64,000 bases of DNA, from assembly GCA_028023455.1 (NCBI GenBank), contig JAQFVV010006306.1, positions 3,437,001 to 3,501,000 on the forward strand, given 5' to 3'. Under the pieces are notes generated by a model that was not told the origin of the DNA, ran no database searches, and worked only from the letters and a program-made list of their open reading frames with translations. Of this stretch, positions 37,890 through 47,388 are shown in pieces (within the stretch, counting starts at the first letter, position 1; the number at the start of each line of letters is the position of its first letter). Source of the DNA: Epiperipatus broadwayi (lineage: Eukaryota; Onychophora; Udeonychophora; Euonychophora; Peripatidae). The translations under genes and the position numbers were made by a program.

Positions 37890-38110
37890 AATTTTTTTTT
37901 TTTTGTCTTAACCAAATAATCCAGAAAGATTAAGGCAAGATCAATTGTTATAAGTTTTTTAGATAATAATATCCCACACCGCCCCCCTTAATTTCAGGTC
38001 TGATTTTATTCTATTTAATAATAAGCAAAATGTTATTTTCAATTATAATATATTCATGAATTTTCTCTTTTATAAATGTATGAACTATAAGTTAAAAAAG
38101 ATTTTTAATA
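37890..38110 (+). repeat. Dispersed repeat R1, partial copy 3
   Basis: Matches 19730-19910 with blocks such as 'aggcaagatcaattgttataagtttttta' and 'agcaaaatgttattttcaattataatatat' (gapped). It adjoins the duplicated block starting near 38040. Confidence 0.42.
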
Positions 38111-38740
38111 ATAAGTGTAAAAAATATTTTATAATCAACACTTTTATTTATTTTACACTTAAAATTTTTTTCTTCAATCACAATTGGATTTTTTTATATT
38201 TAACTCAAAATTAAATGGGGTGTGTGTGTGCGTGTGTCAAAATTCATTAAGTCGATCCTTTGTTATTAAAAATAGTATAACTTAATTTCTGGATCTCCAT
38301 GTTTTTATTTCAAGTTAAATGTAACAGCTCCAATTATGGTTAAAGAAACAATTATATATTTTTTAGTGCAAAATAAATAAAAACATTGATTATAAAATAT
38401 TTTTTTTATATCTATTATTATTTAGTTTATAGCATTAAGATTGTAATCAAAGATTTGTTTTTATTTCAATTTTAAATGATGTTAAAATACCTTTTAAGAT
38501 TGAAAATAAAATCACAACTATTAAATCAAGTTAAGTTGTTTACAATATAGTTTTGTTCATTTCCTCACTGCTCTATATTTAAAATATTTGTGTCATATTG
38601 TATTGCCAGTCATTTTTAAAAGTACCAATTTTGAACAAATTATATTGAATATAAATATGTTAAACCTCAATTTTGAAATTTTATTTTAATAAAAACATTT
38701 CATTGAAAACAAACTATTAAACAAAATACATATACAGCTC
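38040..38740 (+). repeat. Duplicated block, copy 1, with internal foldback
   Basis: Colinear with 40330-41090 (offset about 2.3 kb). For example 'gattgtaatcaaagatttgttttt' matches 'gattgcaatcaaagatttgtttta', and 'aatataaatatgttaaacct' has its counterpart. Within it 38130-38390 is a foldback with arms of about 100 bp. The end of the block (38644-38700) is also the empty-site version of the target used by the ribozyme element at 39769-40238. The open frame at 38767-39063 lies in a further diverged copy and looks non-coding. Confidence 0.62.
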
Positions 38741-39765
38741 TCTTGAATTACTGAACACTTATTGAAGTGATAACTTATTTTAAATTGGATATAAAAATAT
38801 TTGAAATTTCATCTGCCCACTGCTCTGTATTAAAAAAACTAGATAATCTATCTAAAATATTTGAGTCATATTTCATTGCTAGTGATTTATATCAATTATA
38901 CCTGCTATGTCTTAATCTTAATCTTCCCTTGAGTAAGATTAGCAATATGTTTTCTAAAATTATTTTCCTTCTCAGGAAAGTAAATAACCCCACTGCAAAT
39001 CAATTGTATGAACTAATTTTAATACAGAATAATATAATTCGTGTAATATGTACACACATATAATTATACGTAGATTACAATCTTAATACATATAATTCAA
39101 TTCACTCTACGGTCCTCTTTGACTCTTTTTCGGGAAGTATTAGTCCTTGCTTAATCATACACTTAATTGAATTAAAGCCACTATGTACCTAATTTTCTGG
39201 CAGATGTGTTTATCTCTGCGGGCCCTCGAAGTTCATATAAATTATAATAAGATTGGTGTGATCTGTTTGATCCAGAGTCGGCTCGAATGCTTTCAGGAGT
39301 TGAGATGCTGAGTCTGGAACAAATCCCCACTGGTTTCTTCTGCTGCTTCACATCAATGTGCAACCCAATTGCACAAACCCCCAAGGGAGGGAGGAAAAAG
39401 GCATTGCTTCCGTTTCCCCCCTCCTTAAATAATTTTCTCTTTTGTTTCTGGAGTAATCTATCTGTTTTATCATTATACGGACCGAAGGTATTTTTTATTA
39501 TTAGCTATTAAGGTTTTTTAAACATTAGATTTTTCTAGAATTCAATTGTTAGTTAGTTATTGACAATTGAATTCTTCCATAATCAGATTTTACTTTTTAA
39601 TTTTTTCTCATTGCTAATTGATGTTTTAATTTATTTCTGCTTTATTTTGTAACTAGTTTTACACAATAGTTTTAGTAGATGTAAATTTTAGTATTAATTT
39701 AATGTACATTCTAATGTTATTCAAATACCAAATTTGGAAAAAATTGTATTAAATATAAATATGTT

Positions 39766-39875
39766 AAATAGTCAAAATAAGAGTCATAGATCATATGACC
39801 CTATCTCTTAAGCTTGTAAGTTATAAGGCTTAAGAGATAGGGTCATGTGATCTATGACTCTTATTTTGACTATTT
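39766..39875. repeat. Near-perfect 48-bp palindrome with 14-bp loop
   Basis: Left arm 39766-39813, right arm 39828-39875; 47 of 48 positions pair and the one exception is a G-U type change. The right arm belongs to the ribozyme element and the left arm is its inverted copy at the insertion start. Confidence 0.85.
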
Positions 39876-40100
39876 ATAGTCTCTGCCATAAGTCTTATGC
39901 AATTTTATATTGCTAATACTACTAATATATGGTATGTCTGAAGATCTATCAACCCCATATAGCTATTTGAGTTGGATAGCTGGGTTTGAAGACATGTAGA
40001 TGTCTGAAAATTTCAGATTTTCCTCTCAATAGATAACTTTTAGATAAGTGCTTGGCTTTGGGTTGGTATTTTTAGATCTAGTGTCTGAACCTACCCAGAC

Positions 40101-40143
40101 ACCTCTCTGAGGAGTGCCAAAGCATGAAACCATGGTCAGGGGT
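40101..40143 (+). ncRNA. Complete minimal hammerhead ribozyme, family D
   Basis: Helix I ACCUCU/AGGGGU (6 bp, one G-U). Core CUGAGGA (CUGANGA). Helix II GUGC/GCAU with a CAAA loop. GAAA at 40126-40129. Helix III ACC/GGU closed by the 2-nt loop AU. The cleavage-site residue is C at 40137 (GUC). Every conserved core position is present, and cleavage is predicted between 40137 and 40138. The motif is sense with respect to the SNARE gene. A very short helix III is the known style of hammerheads in Penelope-like elements and metazoan retrozymes. Confidence 0.75.
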
Positions 40144-40329
40144 TTGGGGAGGGGTTCCTGACAGAGATATTTTAAGTGCTGGCTCTGGCTAAGCATTTAT
40201 CACAAAGCTTGTAGAGGAATTGGCAATCCTCATTGTTTATAAATTTGTTAAACCTTGTTTTTAAAATTTTATTCTAACTTCAATAAAAATGTTTACAAAC
40301 AAGCAAGCAAACAAACAAACCATCAGATT

Positions 40330-41090
40330 GTAACTTAAATAAAAGTATTTAGTAAATAGATATAAAAAAAGTATTTTATAATTAACATTTTTATTTACTA
40401 TGGGGTCTAAAAACAAAGAAAATAATTGTTTCTTCAACTTCAATTTCGGTTTTTATATTTAACTTGAAATAAAAGCTCTGGAGGGGGATCCCAAAATTAA
40501 ATAAGTCAATCCCTTGTTATAAAAAAATAGGAATTAACTTAATTAATTTTTGAATCCCCCATACTTTTATTTCAAATTAAATATAAAAAACCCAATTGTG
40601 GTTGAATAAATAATTATTCTTTGTTTTTAGTTACCACAGCAAATAAAAGCATTGATTATGAAATATTTTTTATAACTATTGCTATTTACTTTTTAGCATT
40701 CAGATTGCAATCAAAGATTTGTTTTATTTTAATTTTAAATGATGCTAAAATACATTTAAGGTTGAAAGTAAAATTGTAAGTATTAAATTAACCTTGTTTT
40801 ACAATGTAGTTTTGTTCATCAATTCATTGCTCTGGATTTAAGTAACTAAATAAATAACATCTGTCTAAATCGCATGTTGTTATTAAATTAGTAATAATTG
40901 AAAGGTTGCTAGTCTTTCACATGCGCCTACAGTATTGCATTGCCAATAATTTATAAAAATTGTACCAAATTTAAACAAATTATATTGAATATTAATATAT
41001 TAAATCTTAATTTTAAAATTTTATTCTAACCTCAATAAAAGCATTTAATTGAAACAAATGACCAAACAAAAAAACATATACCATTCCCTG
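40330..41090 (+). repeat. Duplicated block, copy 2, with internal foldback
   Basis: Paralogue of 38040-38740. The foldback here is 40390-40660: left arm 'aataattgtttcttcaac' through 'taacttgaaataaaagctc', and right arm 'cttttatttcaaattaaata' through 'ggttgaataaataatt'. The arms are about 105 bp. Confidence 0.62.
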
Positions 41091-41283
41091 ACACATATTA
41101 GTGAAAACTTATTGAAGTGATAACTTATTTTAAATATGATATTATATCATTTCATCTGCCCACTGCTCTACATTTAAGAAACTAGGTAATCTACCTAAAA
41201 TATTTTAATGTCATATTGCATTGCCAGTCATTTATATTAAATGTTTCAAACTTCAACAAATTCTATTGTATATAAATATACTG

Positions 41284-41500
41284 AGCCAACTGATGAGTGC
41301 TGGTTCAGCATGAAATGTGCATCTTGGGGGTCGTACACCTCTTCCACATGTTTTTGATCATATGCTTATGATTATATCTCTCCACAAGGTGTTAAAAACA
41401 GATAGAAATCAGTTCCTACCTTGCATGCGAGTGGTGTAGTGAAAATTACACTATAGAAGGTAATCTCTAGTTTAATAAGTGATTAATAAAAATTATTACC
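41284..41500 (+). mobile_element. Family B-related hammerhead element, short insertion
   Basis: A block of about 210 bp interrupts another copy of the repeat seen at 38640-38700. The left flank ends 'ttgtatataaatata' and the right flank resumes 'cccgattttaaaattgtattctaa'. It begins with the ribozyme. The target duplication is unclear. Confidence 0.5.
41286..41327 (+). ncRNA. Complete minimal hammerhead ribozyme, family B type
   Basis: Helix I CCAA/UUGG. Core CUGAUGA (41290-41296). Helix II GUGCU/AGCAU with a GGUUC loop (one G-U). GAAA at 41312-41315. Helix III AUG/CAU with the 2-nt loop UG. The cleavage residue is C at 41323 (AUC). All core positions are intact; cleavage is predicted between 41323 and 41324. 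Sense orientation in intron 1. Confidence 0.75.
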
Positions 41501-41869
41501 ATTAAAGCCCGATTTTAAAATTGTATTCTAATTTAGGTAAGTGTTTACAAATAAACAAACAAATAGAGATTATAACATAAAAGCATTTAAAAATAGCAGT
41601 TAATAATGTAATTTTCTTATAAAAAAGTTACTGACTTCATCTATATGCATATGTATTTGATTTCACGAATGCACTTGATGGATAAAGATGATCTAAGAGA
41701 ATATTAATATTTTAAAATAATTACTTGGCCAATTTAAATGAGCTTTTAGTTATGCCTATTGCTAAGGCAAATTTACCTGAATAAACAAAGTATTTTTTTA
41801 TCAAATACTTTGGAGTAATGGCTTATATCATTGTAGGTTTTTTTTTAGTTTTCAATGTCATGTGTCAGT

Positions 41870-42300
41870 ATGAATTTAATCATTTGCAAGTGATTGACTG
41901 CCCATGGCTTTGAAAATTTCAAAGTGTCTCATTGCAGGTAGATTAATTGGGGGAAAGTATAATGATGATGAATAGCTGTTTCCAGGGGAGGTATGAGCAG
42001 GTAACTCAAATCTTTTGAATACTTTAGCAGAATACGAATTTACTTTAATAATCTGTTCATTCCAAATATACATTAGCTATAACTCTCTTAATTGTGTTAA
42101 CTCACTGTAGCCATCACTAATGAACTTTAAATGAACTCTGCAATAATTAAATTTGTTCCATCCTTCTATAAGTTTCCTTGAAAAACATTTGTTTTTCTAT
42201 AAGTAGTTGTTTTTCAAGGTTTTAAATTTGATCATTTTATAACTTATGTACTTATCCTTTAAAATATAAAACTGTTTACATAATTTCTAGGGTAAATTAA
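41870..42300 (+). repeat. Dispersed repeat R2, copy 2
   Basis: Colinear with 24840-25255. Downstream (42300-42400) it also resembles the outer flank of the long-inverted-repeat element ('catacattatttaaagaaatatgaaatctc' versus 27345-27390). Confidence 0.5.
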
Positions 42301-42399
42301 AAAATACATTTAATAAAATATTTTAATAGCAATTTGCTTATTTTTCAAGTTACAATTGTTTACATACATTATTTAAAGAAATATGAAATCTCAAGATAT

Positions 42400-42640
42400 T
42401 TGGGACACTAGAATACCAACTCAAAACCAGCACTTATCTGATAGTTAACTTTTAAGTAGAAAACCGGTCTGCAGATGGGGATAATTTCTAAATAGAGATT
42501 TTAAATGCTTTCTCTTGCAGCATTTATTGATAAAGCTTGTTAGAGCTATTAGCAACGCTCTTATTTTAGTTTATAAATACAAGCTTATCAAATTAAGTCA
42601 GCGTTGTGTGACTACTTTATTTACTATTCTATTTATATGT
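42400..42640 (+). mobile_element. Diverged family C/D fragment
   Basis: The stretch from 'gcacttatctgatagttaactttta' through 'aaagcttgttagagc' to 'taaatacaagcttatcaaatta' follows the second half of a family C monomer. The ribozyme position retains AAACCGGTCTG but not the CTGANGA part. Confidence 0.5.
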
Positions 42641-42763
42641 CTGAGCAATATGAGCAATTTATTTAAAGACATAAATTACTCTAGCACTACTAGTTCATAA
42701 ATTGTATAGGACAATTCTAATTAAGACCCATGTTTTGTTTAAGGGTAGGAATTGTTTACTAAA

Positions 42764-42869
42764 GCTGCATTGGTGGTCGAGAGGTCAGCGCGACTGCCTT
42801 GCACTCGCAGGCAGTTGCCCGGGTTGCGGGTTCGCGGCCGATGCTATGACACTTAAAAAAAAAAAAAGC
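42764..42869 (+). repeat. tRNA-derived SINE with A-tail
   Basis: Box A-like TGGTGGTCGAGAGGT (42771-42785) and box B GGTTCGCGGCC (42829-42839) are followed by GATGCTATGACA and an A tract. It is the same family as 44972-45079. The G/C-rich body contrasts with the AT-rich surroundings. An extra arm before box B suggests descent from a class II (long variable arm) tRNA. Confidence 0.68.
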
Positions 42870-43689
42870 TAATCTTTGGTAAATCATAAAGTATCTGACT
42901 AGAGGCTTTTTGCCATTCTCAGCTAGTTTCCCATTGTTTGAAGTTTTTATATTTACAATTATGAAATATATGTTATTTTCACTGTATTACTATGCAATGG
43001 GTTATCACATTTATAGTATTTTGTTCCAAGTCCCTCCGTGGATGATGTTAATCTATAGATAATAACAATATTGTATATCGAATGGATTATATATATAAAA
43101 ATAAAACTCCAGATTTTATTTATAGTTAAAATATTTTAACATACACACGGATAAATATAGGGGGTATTGAGTACACACATATTTCAACTAAAACAAAAAT
43201 AGTTAATAAAAATATAATGGATAAAAGAAAATTCCAAAATAAAGAAAATTCCAAAATTCAGTTCTTGTTGTGCTTAGAAAATTCCAATCTCTTTTCTTAT
43301 TGTACTTCCTAAATTTTTGAAAATAATTTATAGAAAAAGAAGACTGGAAAAGAAAACATTTTTAGAGACTTTTTTCCAAAAAGAATTAATAGTGAGTTGT
43401 CTTTTCTTTTTCTAAAGCTTTAATTAAATTCTTTTGATACAATTAAAACAATTTTCTAAAGAAACCAGATGATTTTTTAAATCGAAAAAAAAAATAACAA
43501 ATATATTTGCACACATTTATTGCTTGGGTCTGATGAAAATTGATGTTGAATAAAATGCAAAAGATATATTTAAGTAACAATATAATAAAAATTTTGCCTT
43601 TTTGTAATTGTCATTTTTTTATTATATATTTTTCAATAGTGATTAACAAGTTGGTAATTATTATTATTATTCATATCTAAAATTGTAAT
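42870..43689. other. No gene seen
   Basis: AT-rich. The string CTGATGA at 43553 has no GAAA partner in a hammerhead arrangement. Confidence 0.45.
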
Positions 43690-43794
43690 AAATATAGGGG
43701 ATTTGAACTCAAACTTTCAAGCCACTTCAACCATCCACACTATCTCATACTACTGATACACATGACCACACACATGCAGAAAAGATAAATAATC

Positions 43795-43839
43795 ACCAAT
43801 ATACTTATTTTGGGCTGAACCAGCACTCATCAATTGATC
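43795..43839 (-). ncRNA. Hammerhead motif, family B, degraded
   Basis: The minus strand has TTGATGA instead of CTGATGA and CAAA instead of GAAA. Helix II (GUGCU...AGCCC) and helix I (AUCAA/UUGGU) still pair in part. Probably inactive. Confidence 0.35.
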
Positions 43840-43870
43840 CAGATTATATGTATGGGAGATGATAATCTGG

Positions 43871-43914
43871 ACTAGCTGATGAATGCTGGTTTAGCATGAA
43901 ATATGTATATTGGT
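43871..43914 (+). ncRNA. Complete minimal hammerhead ribozyme, family B, near exon 2
   Basis: Helix I ACUAG/UUGGU (5 bp with G-U pairs). Core CUGAUGA (43876-43882). Helix II AUGCU/AGCAU, 5 perfect pairs, with a GGUUU loop. GAAA at 43898-43901. Helix III AUA/UAU with the 2-nt loop UG. The cleavage residue is A at 43909. Cleavage is predicted between 43909 and 43910, about 230 nt upstream of exon 2 on the sense strand. Confidence 0.75.
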
Positions 43915-44137
43915 GATTATTTTTTCTGCATGTGTGTGGTCATGTGTGTCAGTAGTATGAGATACTGTGGATAGTTGAGGTGGCTTGAAAGTCTGAGTTC
44001 AAATCCCCTATATTTATAACTGGGCTCCAGGTATTTCAAGTCTTAAAATTATAATAAATTTTTTTTTTTTTTTAATATTTAAATTTTTACTTCTCTTTTT
44101 TTAAATTCATTTTTTTTGTATTTATGTATTATTTTAG

Positions 44138-44196
44138 AAGAAAGAAAAAGAATAATTAGAAATCTTAATAGAAAATTAGAAGAAGCCATGCTAATA
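44138..44196 (+). CDS. vti1a: VTI1A-like Qb-SNARE, coding exon 2
   Basis: A 59-nt exon between TATTATTTTAG and the strong donor ATA|GTAAGT. With the last base of exon 1 it reads EERKRIIRNLNRKLEEAM followed by LI. This matches the second exon of VTI1A, where a D/E-E-K-K/R start and a KQLEEA-type helix continue the N-terminal domain. The joint with exon 1 is phase 1 and the exon ends in phase 0, giving 52 residues in total. The expected continuation (an E-x-M-D-L-E-V-R-E-I-P-like segment) was not found downstream, so the remaining exons lie beyond this window. The gene identity rests on two short exons that agree in frame, splice sites and family pattern. Confidence 0.78.
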
Positions 44197-44378
44197 GTAA
44201 GTATTTTATATTTAGTTTAAAAAAATAAGTTTTTTTAAAAAATATTGAAATTCATGTATAATGCTCTATTATAACTAATTTTGATTATAGATTCACCATC
44301 AGGAACAGGATTCAGCCTACTATTTAACTTCATAATATTTAAATACAAGTATAATTAATATACTAGTAGTTTAGATCT

Positions 44379-44658
44379 AATATAGAGAATTTGAACACAG
44401 TCTGTCACACTCCCTTCAGTTATCCACTCTCTATTTCATTCAACCGATACACATGACCACCCACATGTGAAAAAGATAAATGATCTCCAATATATGTATT
44501 TCGTGCTGAATCAGCACTCATTTGGTCCAGGGTCATCATCTCCCACACATATATAATCAGTGCTCAGTTTATATTGATAGGAAATCTTCAAACTTTAATG
44601 TGTGTGGTCCTGTGTATTGGTGGAGCTTGAAAGATTGTGTTCAAATCCCCTATATTAT
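44379..44658. mobile_element. Family B foldback element, copy 3
   Basis: Same ends ('tatagagaatttgaaca' and 'gttcaaatcccctatatta') and the same internal order as 13981-14392. It lies 183 bp downstream of exon 2, so exon 2 is bracketed by two copies of this foldback family. Confidence 0.62.
44487..44526 (-). ncRNA. Hammerhead motif, family B, with a core deletion
   Basis: The minus strand has perfect helix II (GUGCU-GAUUC-AGCAC), GAAA, helix III AUA-CA-UAU and A, then UUGG, with CCAA for helix I. However CTGATGA has lost its first three bases (CCAA joins ATGA directly). It is otherwise the cleanest helix II of the family, and predicted dead. Confidence 0.5.
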
Positions 44659-44957
44659 ATTATATTGAACTTCTTGTACAATGCTTTTAATTTTTTTTAA
44701 CATTTATTTTCATTGATATTTCATTTTATTTCAAATTTTCTGCGATAACATTTTGCTGCCTACAGGTACTGCCAAATCATCAACAAATGAGATTCATGAA
44801 TTGATCACCAATGCTCTTTTCATCCTTTTCAAAATAACAACCATTTAACAACAGATCTCAATACTTATTAAGTAAAATAGGCAAAACAACATTTTTACCA
44901 TATACAGTTTATATTTCACCTTTTCCATAATAAGACCATTTAACTTTATAAATGTTT

Positions 44958-45093
44958 TTAGATTCATTGTTTTTTTTTTTCTCATATGTCATAGCATCGG
45001 CCGGGACGCGACCCCACACCCGTCTGCAACCAACTACTTGCTTGCAAGGCGGGTGCGATGACCTCTCGGCTAACAACGCTTAGATTCATTGTT
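44958..45093 (-). repeat. tRNA-derived SINE with 14-bp target duplication
   Basis: The insert at 44972-45079 (minus strand: TGTTAGCCGAGAGGTCATCG as box A region, GGTCGCGTCCC as box B, then GCTATGACATATGAG and an A tract) is flanked by TTAGATTCATTGTT at 44958-44971 and 45080-45093, identical. This is a textbook LINE-mobilised SINE insertion. Family as at 42764-42869. Confidence 0.8.
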
Positions 45094-45439
45094 AATGTGA
45101 TTTTCTGGAATTTGATAATTTCTAATATCCAGACAAAATTAGAAAAGGGCTTCATACACTTAAGGATTACTAGACATTATTTTGCTTTATATTGATAGGA
45201 TGTAGGCAAACATCTTTTATTTAATTTTGAATGCATAAACTTTAAGAAAAAAATAAGGTTCCGTAAACAAATTAATATGTATGCATAGATGAAAATAATA
45301 TTATAAAAAAGCACGATTGAGAAAATACCCATGAATTAATAAGCTTAATTGATATGAGAATTATGTTTTTTTCTAATCTGATCATTCTATTTAATTCATG
45401 ACTGATTTTTTTTTTTTTAGAAAATGGCCGGCAAATAAT

Positions 45440-45640
45440 TTTAATTTAATATAATAATCAATCTAAATAAAATTGAAACAAACAAACTAATTATATTTAC
45501 AATTATTTAATTATCAACCCAACTTTCATCTCTTATTGAGACCTTTTCAAGATATAAAGTATATCTTGATAATTAAATAATTGTAAATATAATTAGTTGT
45601 GTGTTTCAATTTTATTTAGATTGATTATTATATTAAGTAT
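45440..45640. repeat. Foldback, 75-bp arms
   Basis: 45442-45515 and 45568-45635 are reverse complements. Shared blocks are 'ataataatcaatctaaataa' with 'aattgaaac', and 'ttacaattatttaattatca'. The loop is 52 bp. MITE-like. Confidence 0.65.
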
Positions 45641-45951
45641 ATATCAATAACCAACATTTTGGACAAATAATTATTTTTATATTGGATATTTGACCCTTGT
45701 ATATGTGTAAATAATTTTAACATTTAACTTTTTAAAAAAATATTTATTATAGTAGATATTTAAAAAAAGAAAGATAAATCTTATAGACTATTATAGAAAT
45801 AAATGAGGGGCAGGTTGGGGGAGGGTAAATAAGTTGCCACAAAAAAAATGTCGGAAGAAAAATTAGTGGAGAAATATTTATTTTTTGATTCCCATGATAT
45901 AAAAATATTTAATAAGATATTAAAATTTAGTAGGTACAATACTATTATGAC

Positions 45952-46852
45952 TAGGGGGCAGCCAAAAATAACCAACATTGTTCTCTGGTAGCTAAGTTTG
46001 TTGTACATGCTTCTGCATCTACTTGCGGGGGGGGGGGTCCTTCTGCATCAATCTTCCAAATGATATCATTGTGTGAAATTATGGTCACACATAGCACCTT
46101 TTTTTTTTTGTAAAATGTGTTTCATGTGTTTATCAACTTTTGTAATGGCTGAAAAGTTGGAACAATATGAAATTCTGTTTTATTTTAGAGAAAACAGTGT
46201 GAAAAATAATTGTAATGCTTCAAACAGATTACAAACAAGTGGCTCTAGAAAAACACAAAGTTATGAGTAGTTTAATGGAAGTGTTAAATTCACCACATCC
46301 CAAAAAAGCATGGCAAATGAAGTCAAATGTCAAAACAATGCTGTTTTTTTTTTTTTCCCCTGATGGAAACACATTGTTCATACATAATGATCCGGCATTT
46401 AAAATCTACAAGTTCTGTAACTTTTGCATGATGCGGTAAAACATAAAGCATCCCATTTTGTGACAATGTGAGGAGTGCATATTTCATCATAATAGCACAC
46501 TAGCGCACAAAACTTGTGTGTGAAACAATTTTTAATTAAATTCAGCATGATCCTGCTTATCTACCACCACATTCACTCAATCTCACTCCGTGCAACTTCT
46601 TTTTAATCTTCCGAATGAAAAAATGTCTCTTTTTTATTGCGAACCTAATAGTGGTGAAGAAAAAAATGATTGGAGGTGTTAAAAGGTGTTACTTTATAAG
46701 TCTTTCTGGACTACTTCGAAAAGTGAAAAACATGTTTAGACTGGTGAGTTGCATTAAATAGATTATACTTTGAAAGAGGTTCAATTTGCCACAAAAATAA
46801 ATATACAATTTTTTATTACAAAATTCCAGTTATTTTTGGCTTTCCCCTCATA
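45952..46852 (+). pseudogene. Deleted mariner transposon
   Basis: Inverted terminal repeats pair GGGGGCAGCCAAAAATAACC (45954) with the reverse complement of the right end (GGGGAAAGCCAAAAATAACT), with TA on both sides. Translation in mixed frames gives mariner transposase pieces: KLEQYEILFYFREN, MKSNVKTMLFFFFSPDGNTL, IHNDPAF, then FHHNSTLAHKTCV (the HDNAPAH-type block around the second catalytic Asp), a PHSLSPxDFF-like stretch, and a C-terminus before the right repeat. At 0.9 kb it is shorter than a full mariner (about 1.3 kb) and carries many lesions, so it is dead. Confidence 0.72.
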
Positions 46853-47385
46853 CAAAGTATTTTTATTTAATAAAGCAGGAGAAAAAATAACCTGTAAATA
46901 TTTATTTTTTTACTGTTATTATTACCGCTTAAAGGTGCTGTAATGATATAAATTTAACATATATTTTAAATATTTTTTTGTTATTAAAAATAAATTTAAT
47001 ATTTAGAACATATTAACAGTTATTTATTATTTTAAATTTTCAATAACATATAGTTGACTTTAAAATTAAATTGTTTTATTCTAAAGAATAAGAGGTGGAT
47101 TATTTGGTTTATGCTCCCTATTCACTTAATTTCTTCAGTTCTAGACATCGCCACAGATCTCACATTTTCTGTAGCTGGATTAGTAATAATCACATGATTT
47201 TCACAGATTTTAAGCATTAAACAGGTGGTGATTATTTTAGTTTTAGCTACTATGTTAAATGTCAGCAGTAAATAGGGAGGAAAAGAAATAGCTCTAATCA
47301 AGATAAAATACACTTTTATGCTTGCATAATATGAGTTGATTTTGCCAATTATTTTACATTGTTTGTGACAATATTGATAGATACC
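46853..47385. other. No gene seen
   Basis: AT-rich spacer between the mariner remnant and the next foldback. A short minus-strand frame at 47122-47313 has no recognisable motif. Confidence 0.4.
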
Positions 47386-47388
47386 TAT

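Larger units (their letters stand above)
39755..40252 (+). mobile_element. Family C/D hammerhead element, single insertion with 14-bp target duplication
   Basis: Insert 39769-40238 is flanked by ATAAATATGTTAAA (39755-39768) and ATAAATTTGTTAAA (40239-40252), 13 of 14 identical. The empty site is visible in paralogous repeats at about 38648-38700 and 40990-41040. The insert starts with a 45-bp inverted piece of itself, giving a 48-bp near-perfect palindrome. It continues into a monomer homologous to the family C units at 61.9-62.6 kb (shared 'ttttatattgcta' and 'tggatagctggg.ttgaagacat' blocks) and contains a complete hammerhead motif. Confidence 0.72.
43690..44017. mobile_element. Family B foldback element, copy 2
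   Basis: Ends AAATATAGGGGATTTGAAC and its reverse complement, with arms of about 145 bp. Each arm carries one hammerhead motif (degraded on the minus strand, complete on the plus strand) and an outward-reading tRNA-like box B (GAGTTCAAATCCC at 43996-44008). It ends only 120 bp before exon 2 of the SNARE gene. Confidence 0.68.
1825..44137 (+). other. vti1a: Intron 1 of the VTI1A-like gene (about 42.3 kb)
   Basis: The intron is bounded by donor GTAAGG (1825-1830) and acceptor TATTATTTTAG (ending 44137), preceded by a T-rich tract. It is phase 1. Nearly everything in it is mobile-element derived, as listed separately. I found no additional coding exon of the host gene inside it. Confidence 0.7.

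Noticed and set aside
38767-39063. 98-residue plus-strand open frame
   Set aside because: It lies in a diverged copy of a local repeat that recurs, with disrupted frames, at 41110-41300; not conserved as coding.
43550-43590. CTGATGAAAATTGATG as a hammerhead core
   Set aside because: No GAAA in position and no pairing flanks.
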